This document shows, one piece after another, positions 55,619-64,000 of a stretch of 64,000 nucleotides of DNA. Position 1 is the first letter of the stretch, and the number at the start of each line of letters is the position of its first letter. This stretch comes from Saposhnikovia divaricata (Eukaryota > Streptophyta > Magnoliopsida > Apiales > Apiaceae), in contig CM071596.1 of NCBI GenBank assembly GCA_036435485.1, positions 66,761,001 to 66,825,000 on the forward strand, written 5' to 3'. The notes beneath the pieces were generated by a model. The model saw only the letters and a list, made by a program, of their open reading frames with translations. It ran no database searches and was not told the DNA's origin. The position numbers were made by a program, and so were the translations under genes.

Positions 55619-56732
55619 CTGTAAAAAAGATACAATAAAGAATTAAAAAGAAACTGAATATATATTGTAAGTGTATCTAATATTCGCAAGACACCAGTGA
55701 CTTAAGTGGGGTGCTAAAACAAGTGTATCGAAGTAGCCTTATGATAATAGAGGTCTATGATGAATTTAGTTGCACTGAAGTTACTCTATCAGCAAGAAAT
55801 TTGTTATCTTTTTATAAATGGTCAACTACGGTTGTCATGTAAGATGTCAGAATCAAATTAGAACAACAAAATTTTCCATCTCAAGAAGGCAGTATGATAG
55901 AGATTTTATTGAAGAAGACATGTTAGTGTTTATAGCGAAGACATGTTAATCTTGTGTTTTACAGTGTGCTTACATAAATACATTATTTCATTTTGCAATT
56001 ACATCTGAGAATACAGGGGAATTCAGCATTTTGCAACCACTTGAACTCGAAAGGGCCTAAATAGTAGATCTAATTGTACATCTCTAAATTGTAATAATTT
56101 TACTAGATCATCATTTAAGCATGCTGTAAATTATCTTTCAAAAGGAAAGAGAAGCAATACCCCCACTGCCTCTTGCTTCAGACTTATCTCAGATTTTTAC
56201 ATAGTAAACCCAATTAGGCCATGTCTAATTACGAGCTCAACATCAAGAAGCATAAGGGGGGAATACAAGAAAATGATACAAGCATTTCCAACATAAATTT
56301 TTTATTCAACCAGGCTATTTTCAGGTAAATCAAACTTGGCTCCTATAATCATCAACATTCTACTAAAAAAATTAAGTTCAAAAGCATTCTGTTTACACAA
56401 CTCAAAATATATTAACTTAATATAAAAAAAATAGATAATGCTAGGAGTCAAAATGTGCAGAACAACAATATGTACAAAAATCATTATTAACTAAACTAAA
56501 AATCATTATTAACTAAACTAATATTCCAAACTTCTAGTTAAACAATTTGAACATCTGAAGAAGTTATAAACTTTAGTGTGTGTGTGTGCGCGGAGAAAGT
56601 AAGAAGAACGACCTTCATCTTCTGGAGCATTTGTTTGCCATAGTACTGTGTGGTGGGAAGTGGAATTATTATGAGTGATAATGTCTCAAATTTAAGCTTA
56701 AGCTAAATATAAAGTAGATAACAACAATAATG
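55619..56732 (-). other. Harbinger region between the two genes
   Basis: The expected Myb-domain exon and the catalytic half of the transposase are both missing here. A short segment near 56600-56650 on the - strand reads YYGKQMLQKMK after an acceptor-like CACACAG, but I cannot assign it. The rest is AT-rich. Confidence 0.5.
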
Positions 56733-57269
56733 GTAAAATTCCTCCAGTTTGAATCCATGCAATTTGCTCTAATCGGTTCCGACTTCTTAAGAAGATGATT
56801 GTAGCATTTAAGAACAGCATGATGAACGCAAGTAAAGTGACGGGATAAAGTTTCCGCAATCTTCTAAAAAAACTTGAATTGTTCTGTTTTTTTTATTATG
56901 TGCAAGTATGTAAAGAAACAGAGCAACCATTTCACCCGTATCCATATTTCGATTACCTTTTAACCCTCCAATATCCCTAAGCATCCCGCACAAATTGTCA
57001 AAGCAATTTCTGTCCATTCGAACATTGTCTATACATACTTGGTCACTAATTTGAATAAGAGATTTGATGTTCAAAAACCTCGCTTGAAGTCTTTCATCAA
57101 TAGAATCGTCAAAAAGAAAGTTTATTGGTCTAGGTATTTTAACATATAACTGAACAAAATTATGCAGAATTTCAATCAAAATCTCAATAATCTTTTTAAC
57201 CATCTCATTGTGTATCGTAATGCACGCTGCAATAATTTGTTTCTTCTTATATAATGGCATTCGGGCCAT
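56733..57269 (-). pseudogene. PIF/Harbinger transposase (HARBI1-like), N-terminal part
   Basis: From MARMPLYKKKQ the protein leads to CIDNVRMDRNCFDNLCGMLR, DIGGLKGNRNMDTGEMVALF, LYILAHNKKNRTIQV, the conserved N-terminal region of plant Harbinger transposases. A frameshift near 56850 ends the ORF; in another frame it resumes ETLSRHFTCVHHAVLKCYNH, LLKKSEPIRANCMDSNWRNF. The DDE nuclease half that should follow (GALDGTYI onward) is absent, so the element cannot supply its own transposase. Confidence 0.85.
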
Positions 57270-57846
57270 TTTTTTAGATCAATCACAAAGAAACTACAGT
57301 ATAAGAAAATAGAATCAAAGTGTAAAATTCAACTACAATTAATGGATGTTCGTACTATATTCAAGAAACATCAAATAAAACATATAAAACTAAACTACAA
57401 CAGATAACTGATGATACATAAATAAAAAAAACAATCGCAACTAATATGATATCATTATAGTAACAACCATTATCAATACCTGGAGATTGGTGACAATCCT
57501 TCAAGCCCTCGATTTAGCTGTGTTGTAGATAGATTAAAGAAAAAATGACTACGGGTGGAAGATATAAGGATAATCAGCAGACAAATTGGCGGCAATGGAT
57601 ACAGTAGTTTAGCGCCCAATTTTATCGGGAGTAATTGGATCGATAATCAACCGCGGGATTTGCAATGACCACACTTAAGGTAGGGAAGTAAGTTACTGTG
57701 TTTTGGGGGAACTTGAAATACATTAATATACGGGTATTAGAAAAAATGGTGTTTAATTTAATATTTATCCAACCAAACATAATTTTTATTTTATTTCCAA
57801 GGAACTAATAGTTATGTAACCGGGTTACAGCGAAACAAACAAGGCT
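57270..57846 (-). other. Harbinger 5' non-coding end
   Basis: Leader region and right terminus of the element (on the - strand). It includes subterminal sequence similar to the left end. No gene. Confidence 0.6.
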
Positions 57847-57849
57847 CGG

Positions 57850-57856
<7 letters not shown>

Positions 57857-57920
<64 letters not shown>
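57857..57920. repeat. (ATT)n microsatellite
   Basis: About 21 uninterrupted ATT units directly outside the Harbinger end. Confidence 0.98.
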
Positions 57921-58796
57921 TATATATTATAAATATATTTTTATTATAAATATTTAATACGTATATATAATATTTATATTTAATCGAATCGAATTCAAGT
58001 TGAACGCATTCTATTCTAGATTTTATCAAAGTAATCAAATATTCATTTGAGCTTTTAAATTAAGTTCGAACATAGGGTTTTACTAAACGAGTTTTGAATT
58101 TAAATTTGAAGACTACATCGAATTCAACCAAAACGAATTTAACTTGAAACCTTTTAGCCGAATTCAAATGCAAGCCTCGCATTGTGTTCAATACGATTAC
58201 ATCGCTAATAATAATTAGGAATGGTAATCAGATTGTCTTTGATGGTGTGAAAGAAATCCATTTACACAAGATTTTCAAATTATAAGGATTTTCAAATTGA
58301 AAAAATTCCTTCATATATATGTTATATTATGTGTATTTATCTATTCAGAATTTAACGTTTTTTTACTTGATTTTCGTTGATTTAGACTTTCAAAATCAAT
58401 TGATGGTTACTTCAATTTTAATAAATTTATATAAAATTTGTGTTTTGGTTTAATTTGATAATATTTCAGAACGAAAAATGTTAGGGAACCAAATAAAAAT
58501 TTTAAAATTGTGTCCAAAATGACATGTGCCTTCATTAGTTGATTAAATAATTAATATAATGAATCCCGCGTGCTCATGTGAATCCCCATTTAAAATTTCC
58601 CATTTTACCAAGTTATATATTCATTATGGAATACATCCCCACCAAGTTTAAGACAGGACAGATGATAATAAGCCGGTACATTCCTCATTTCCACCACAAT
58701 TAAAATAAATAATTAGTGCGTGCTCATTAATGCAATGATATTTTCTCTCTCCCTCTCATTTTTTACACAAATAATTAGTGCGTGCTCATTAATAGA
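57921..58796. other. AT-rich intergenic DNA
   Basis: No gene. A 24-bp direct repeat, AATAATTAGTGCGTGCTCAT..., occurs at about 58709 and 58770, just before the Helitron-type end. Confidence 0.6.
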
Positions 58797-61155
58797 ACTA
58801 GCGTTCTACCTGTGCTACGCACCGAACGGTAAATTAATGAATTAATTAATATAAACATATAATTTTAATCATTATTTAAGAAAAAAGATAATTTCATAAG
58901 AATTTAATTAATTTGAGTATAGAATTACTTATTCGTCATTTTATACCAATTGCAATAAAATTAATATTTTCAAACAATTATCATAACATCCACGTCCCCC
59001 GTTGAGACGCTCTAAACCCTTCTTTATTGTTTTTCTTCATTTGATTTTTCTCATTTTTTGGAATCTTTCTACCAAGTTCATAAGTTTTTTTGCCCATATT
59101 TTAAGTTTTGTTCTTTTGAAAATTTGGTGTATTTAAATGTAAAGTACCGTAGGTTTCTAAATTTTTTATCATTTTAATTTAATCAAAAAAAAATTTATGG
59201 GTTGCGATCAATTTTACAAATACATATTGAAAATTCATAAACACTTATTTCTCATGCCCATAATAAATCATAAGATTGTCTCACAAAAAAGATGTTGCAT
59301 GTTTGAGCAATGTGAGAAAGGATTTCTATTATGTAAGATTCATTAAACGAACGTAGTTATGATAAAGGTAACTTTCTTCTAATATAGTTTCATATGTGTT
59401 TGTTCATTATCATTTTTACAAATTGTATGTTCTTTTATTAGAAAATTGATTTACTATAGAAAAATAAATATTATCAATCAACCAAACATATCCAACATAT
59501 CCTGTTCTTAGAGTAAGATATGACTGTTAGAGTTTATGATGATTTCCCTCAACTTGTTTTCAATGACAACTTAAAATGTGTGTATTTACTTTGGGAGTTT
59601 GAAGGTTGAGTTTTTTTATTTTGTTTCAATTAGAACATGGTATATTAAATATTAGATTTCTCTTACCCATAAATAGGGGTGGCAAATTAATTCGATCTAA
59701 TAGTACTCAATCCAAAACCCGAAATTTTGGATGTACCGAACCTGAATTTTCGGATTCAAGTTTAGAATTAAATTATAAAACCGAAATAGTTTCGATTTGG
59801 ATTTGAATTTCAGTTGTACCGAACCGATATCCGATCCAAAACCCGATCCAATATCGAAACCCTATACATTTGTTTTATTTAGACAAAACAAAACTAATAA
59901 ATATCTTCATTTGTTTAGAATCTATCTACCAAGTTGTTAAGTTTTTTTTTTTACCTATATTTAAAGTTCCGCTGATACTAAAAATAAATCTTACCAACCA
60001 ACAAAGCGAATTTGATATATCTGTTCTTAGATTATGATATGGAAATTGAATACTATTAATTTAATTCAAGTATATAAAATTAAATAGGGAACCTTTTATT
60101 AGAACAATATATAATTTTATGTATTGACCTATCTAGTTAGCAATAATAGTGATTTTTATAACGATGGCTATAGTCGTTCCTCTCTCTGCTTCTCTCCCAA
60201 AAAAATACTAAACTAAAGTTTAGGGGATGCCATAAATTTTGGTTGATGATAAGGCCCCCTTTTATTGTTTTCCTTGATTTTTGTTTCTTCCAATAAAAAT
60301 CTCTCTTTATTGAGATTCTAGTAACCCGTTGGTAGTTTTTATCTACTGATATATTGGATTTTGTACTTTGTCATAGTGAATGATAACTTTTTTTTTCTTG
60401 AGTTTACTTTATTTTTCAATAAATATATCTCTTTATTAATTTAGAGTCTTGTACCCCGTTAGTGGTTTTTGTCTACCCATATATTGAGTTTTGTTCTTTC
60501 TTTTTGAGAGGGTAGGTTCGTTTATTTTGGCATCCGAAATCTTAAATCTACACGATTTTGTTATATTGGTTCATTAATTTGAATATTATAGAATCGTAGC
60601 TATGGTCGGTTATTCGAATTGATTTGGATTTTGTTATATTGGTTCTTATAGCAATTTATAAGAAAATTTAAATTTTTTGATTATTTTTGTAGATGTCGTA
60701 TGTCCTTTTATTGATAAATTAACTATATATAAAAAAATAGTGTTTTATAAGAATTATTGCGTTGAGTTGACGAATTTGCTATAAAAATATTTAATAACAA
60801 TATTTTCATTACTCTATAATGTGATAGTTTATACACCAAATAATGTCTAATACTATTTGAGAGTATATTTAGTATTTTGAATAATTCAAATATATTGTCA
60901 GGTCAATTTGTTTGTCCCATTAATTATTGCATAGCTAAAAAAGTCGATAATTAAAATGTTAGAGATAATTAGTTTATAATTCATTTTAATATTTTAACTG
61001 GTTGTTAGGTTTTTTTAATAATTATTTAATAATTAATTAATTTAAATAAAACTGAGATAAGTAGATTAATAGCTTTCGAGTTTTTAAAAAATCTACAAAA
61101 ATATATCTATAATATCAATATATTGGTGAACACAATATTTTAAAATTAAATATAA

Positions 61156-61563
61156 TGGTAAAGAGAATCTACCTGACACGGTAGAAAAATTCTCTACATA
61201 TGCATATGGCTTCAAATTCATATTTTCAATAGTTTTTATGAAAATTCAACCGTATAGATTAAAAGATTACGCAAAAATTAGTGGGTAAACAAAATTACAT
61301 AGAAATTGATTTTATATATGATGCAATTTTGAATTGAAAAGTAATATAAAATCTTAACGTTTATATTCATATTGTAAACCATATATAAAATACCTTGTTA
61401 AATTAAATGTATTCTTAAAGGATAAAATTTACAAATATTTGTACACCTACTTATTTTTGCATAAAATTATCAACGGTACGGTAGATTTACAAAAAACATT
61501 GATAAATACATGATTTTAAGCGTAGAGAATTTGTGTACCGTGTTTGGTATATTTTCTTTACCC
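61156..61563. mobile_element. Degenerate MITE with GGGTAAAG-type ends
   Basis: The left GGTAAAGAGAATCTACC...CACGGTA...AATTCTCTAC matches the inverted right end over about 90 bp with many changes. Flanks TAAATATAA and TAAATTTATAA may be a worn duplication of 9-10 bp. Non-coding. Confidence 0.5.
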
Positions 61564-61749
61564 TAAATTTATAAATGATAATATGATAAATTATTCATAT
61601 ATTTTTCTATACCGATTTTGTCTAACTATTTTTTAGACCGACACCCATTGTATATATTATAAAAGTACTAAACGTATACATTAATAAAAATTTAAATACT
61701 AAAATCCTCTTTGACTTTTATTTTAGTTTGCACACTAGTAAAATTTTCT

Positions 61750-61837
61750 CATGATTCAATTAGAATTGAGATATTTTGTTGTAATTTTTTTTTCATGATT
61801 CAATTAGAATTGAGATATTTTGTTGTAAAATTAAAGT
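61750..61837. repeat. 43-bp tandem duplication
   Basis: TCATGATTCAATTAGAATTG... occurs twice head to tail, nearly identical. Recent replication slip. Confidence 0.85.
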
Positions 61838-61961
61838 TTGGAGGTGAGACTTGCCTTTAATAACAATAATTATTTCCTTGATTTCATATTTTATATTTGA
61901 AAGTTTATATAATTTAGAAAATTAGATAAAGGAAAATTTTCTTTATATAATATAATAAAGA

Positions 61962-62315
61962 TTTATGGCATTTATGATTTTAATTCGATTTCAACTCGAA
62001 GATAAATAAAAATAATTTAATTATTAATATTTAAAATTGAGAAAAATTAGAAAAATAATTTGAGAGAAAAATGAAACTATCACTTTTTGTACCTACAAAA
62101 CGATAGATTATATTTTATGGGGATAATAATGTTTTATATAGAATTATGGAAATCCATTAAAATCATAGAAACCAATTAGGTTTATAATTATAATTCTATA
62201 TATTTGAATGTAAATAAGTAAATCACATTTTTCATGAAAGAAATAAGATTTTGTTTTATATAATTATTGACTTATAAATAAATTCGACCGTAAATAATAA
62301 GGAAGTTTCAACTTT
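61962..62315. other. AT-rich intergenic DNA
   Basis: Nothing recognisable. ACTTT at 62311-62315 may be the target duplication of copia-3. Confidence 0.5.
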
Positions 62316-63329
62316 TGTTATTCCCAGATTACACACTTGTATAATTGTAGAAGGGGGGGGGGTTGAATACAATTCTTGATATTTATAAATTTCTGATAAG
62401 AACTCCAGAAATCTATACTTAGATAATTGCTGTAAAAAGATTAATGCACAAACACATAAAAATCAGGTGGTTAAATGCACCACCTGAAGCTTTTATTCGA
62501 AGAAAACTCTATGATACAAAAGTACACAACTTCTGTTTTACAACTCTTTGTTTTTTAAAGATATTCAATAAAAACCCTAAGCAAATGTATCTGTTTTCTT
62601 AGCTTCTAAAGAGTTGCTACACTTGGTTATAAATCCCAAGTTTTCAAGTGCTACAGGAATAAGATAATATTAATCTAATTCAAGTTGACTTGTTACTCCG
62701 CTCCAAATACACATGTAGCCGAAAGGTTGTCCTTGTAAACAGACATGTCTCCTGCACCTTTCTTGTATTCATAGTGTAAACGGAATGCTTCTTTCTTCTG
62801 TGTTTCCAAAGTATGGCTGCCATACTGCTTTTTGTATCTACTATCAACCCATGTGATCTGTCAGTCAAACCTGTCCTTATCAACTGCTAATCCCCAGCTT
62901 AGCATAGAAGTAAGTGTCAATGATTATCCGTTGACATTGTACTCTAACATCCGTTGATGATATATTGAGCTGTATCCGTTGATATTGAGATTTGAGCTGT
63001 ATCCGTTGATAGAGTGGATTTGAGTTGTATCCATTGATAGAGTTTTGTCTTCATCCGTTGATGCACTTTCACTTAGACAAAATTACATAGCATAGCTTAT
63101 TTACAATTGGCTACCCTATTCTGCCTATCCATTGATGGTCAACATGACTGTGGATAAAAACACTATCAACTGATAACATAGAGATACTGCAGTATGCTAC
63201 AAAACCTCATCCGTTGATGAGCTACCTGTCAACGGATAGAATTATAAATCCTCATCCGTTGACAGCTACAAAACCTTATACAACTTGATTGATTGTGAAG
63301 TTATCATCAAGTACAACATATTCCTAACA
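62316..63329 (-). repeat. Copia-3 3' LTR
   Basis: On the + strand it starts TGTTATTCCCAGATTACAC, has AGAAGGGGGGGGGTTGAATAC 30 bases in (compare copia-1), and ends ATTCCTAACA next to the polypurine tract. Between 62915 and 63260 the 9-mer ATCCGTTGA recurs about ten times, with a few CAACGGAT inverse copies. The outer edge is the best TG available. Confidence 0.78.
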
Positions 63330-63343
63330 ATCTCCCCCAATTT
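63330..63343 (-). other. Copia-3 polypurine tract
   Basis: On the - strand AAATTGGGGGAGAT directly before the LTR, the same as in copia-2. It fixes the orientation. Confidence 0.85.
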
Positions 63344-63501
63344 ATACTTGATGGCAAAAAAGCATAAATTCAGGACCTTGATGATAACAAAACAATCCTA
63401 AAGATATATATAGAACAATGCAAAAATTGTATTAAGCTACAAAAATTAAAAACTGAAAGTTTGAGAAATTTACAGAGAAGTGCTCCTCTAGACTGAGCAG
63501 A

Positions 63502-64000
63502 TTAAAACTGTTTCTTCTCTCCTGTTGGCATCACCCTTGATTTTCCTTCTTTGGCAGAGTTGGACTCAATCTGCATTTGGAGTTGCCTATAGAAGGCATC
63601 TTCTTCATCAACTTTTGGATTTAGCTTTTATTGTAACCATCTCAGGTATTGAGAACTAGCCTTTGATAGTTGGTCTTCTAACCTGAAGAATCTCCTGTTA
63701 CCATCTTCATCCCTGAACTCCATCATCCAGAAAGGTTGAAGGTGGATTTTCTGTCCATTGTATGGGATCTTCATCTTCCTTGGTAGACTTGATGGTGAGT
63801 TCCATTCTCTCCTTATTTGTTCTATTTTGTCCAGTATCTCCCCTTTTGCTATCTTGGAGAACCCTGTGTATCTCATAATTGCAGAGAACACCTTGGTTAA
63901 TGTTAGATAATTTTCTTCAAGAACCCTCTGTAGTGGCCATGTCCTTTCCTTTCCTCCCTTGTATACAAAGACCAATCTCTCAGGCAAATGTTTATATTTG
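63502..64000 (-). pseudogene. Copia-3 post-pol ORF, C-terminal end
   Basis: The frame is open to the window edge. It reads PERLVFVYKGGKERTWPLQR, FSAIMRYTGFSKIAKGEILD, NGQKIHLQPFWMMEFRDEDG and RRFFRLEDQLSKASSQYLRW, one TAA at 63628-63630, then KLNPKVDEEDAFYRQLQMQI and a basic end with a TAA at 63504-63502. Its position, directly before the polypurine tract, and its charged, non-enzymatic nature match the post-pol ORFs of copia-1 and copia-2, but the sequence is distinct. The stretch 63344-63501 is its 3' untranslated end. Confidence 0.65.

Larger units (their letters stand above)
50098..57846 (-). mobile_element. PIF/Harbinger element split by a solo LTR
   Basis: The ends GGCCTCGTTTGTTTCGCT (50098) and, inverted, AGCCTTGTTTGTTTCGCT (57846) are near-identical terminal repeats; subterminal similarity (TTAGTTCC(A/T), ATGTTTGGTT) extends further in. 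Inside, on the - strand, are a HARBI1-type transposase piece and the C-terminal half of a Myb/SANT-like protein, the two standard genes of PIF/Harbinger. Without the inserted LTR the element is about 3.4 kb. The expected 3-bp TWA duplication is not visible, so exact ends are uncertain by a few bases. Confidence 0.75.
58797..61961 (-). mobile_element. Candidate degenerate Helitron
   Basis: On the - strand GTGCGTAGCAC (hairpin, 58822-58812) is followed by CAGGTAGAACG and CTAGT (58801-58797) and then T, a classic Helitron 3' end. The best 5' end I can find is TCTTTATTATATTATATAAAG preceded by A, at 61961. There is no Rep/helicase. The inside has diverged repeats of a CTACCAAGTT...TTTTGTTCTTT unit at about 59060, 59920, 60310 and 60440, and a MITE at 61156. 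The 3' end is fairly sure, the extent is not. Confidence 0.4.

Noticed and set aside
59660..59880. AGGGGTGGCAAATTAATTCG and CCGAACC/AACCCGA repeats as a hAT element
   Set aside because: Resembles a common hAT-type terminus and low-complexity sequence, but no second end or duplication could be found.

Overview
This is a stretch of plant nuclear genome made almost entirely of transposable elements; I found no convincing host gene in 64 kb. The AT-rich composition, spliced CACTA exons, Sirevirus-like Ty1/copia elements, Athila-like Ty3/gypsy elements, a PIF/Harbinger element and many MITEs point to a eudicot. The extra ORFs after pol in the copia elements resemble those I associate with asterid genomes, but the species cannot be fixed from the window.

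Left half (1-34061) is one nested stack. The oldest layer is copia-2 (+ strand): only its right part (22633-34061) is here, starting inside integrase. Into that integrase jumped copia-1 (- strand), whose 5' LTR ends at 22632. Copia-1 was then hit by an Athila-like element (9337-16301, duplication TCTTT) between reverse transcriptase and RNase H, and by a CACTA transposon (3' end at 4478) inside its post-pol ORF. Copia-2 also took an Athila solo LTR (25800-27362, duplication ATATA). The start of copia-2 and the 3' LTR of copia-1 should lie to the left of the window.

Middle (34062-42349) is AT-rich intergenic DNA with small DNA transposons: two Mutator-type foldback MITEs, a short defective CACTA (36215-39129, duplication ATT), Stowaway-like and Helitron-like remnants, a three-unit tandem repeat carrying a tRNA B-box motif, and a hAT-type MITE.

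Right half: a young non-autonomous Athila-like element (42350-49894, duplication TCTAC) carries the only long intact CDS, an 895-codon gag-protease. Then comes a PIF/Harbinger element (about 50098-57846) with broken transposase and Myb-like genes, itself split by a 4.37-kb solo LTR (50347-54719, duplication CGTGT). After AT-rich DNA with a Helitron-type 3' end, the window closes with the 3' LTR and the end of the post-pol ORF of a third Sirevirus-like copia element (- strand).

The most interesting signal is in the copia elements. In copia-1 and copia-2 the long post-pol ORF is separated from pol by a non-coding spacer and has its own TATA-like box and pyrimidine-rich leader. Just upstream lies a cluster of short repeats whose motif also fills that element's LTR; the motif differs between families. 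Copia-2 has a further small ORF with its own TATA box. Together these suggest internal promoters that share cis elements with the LTR.
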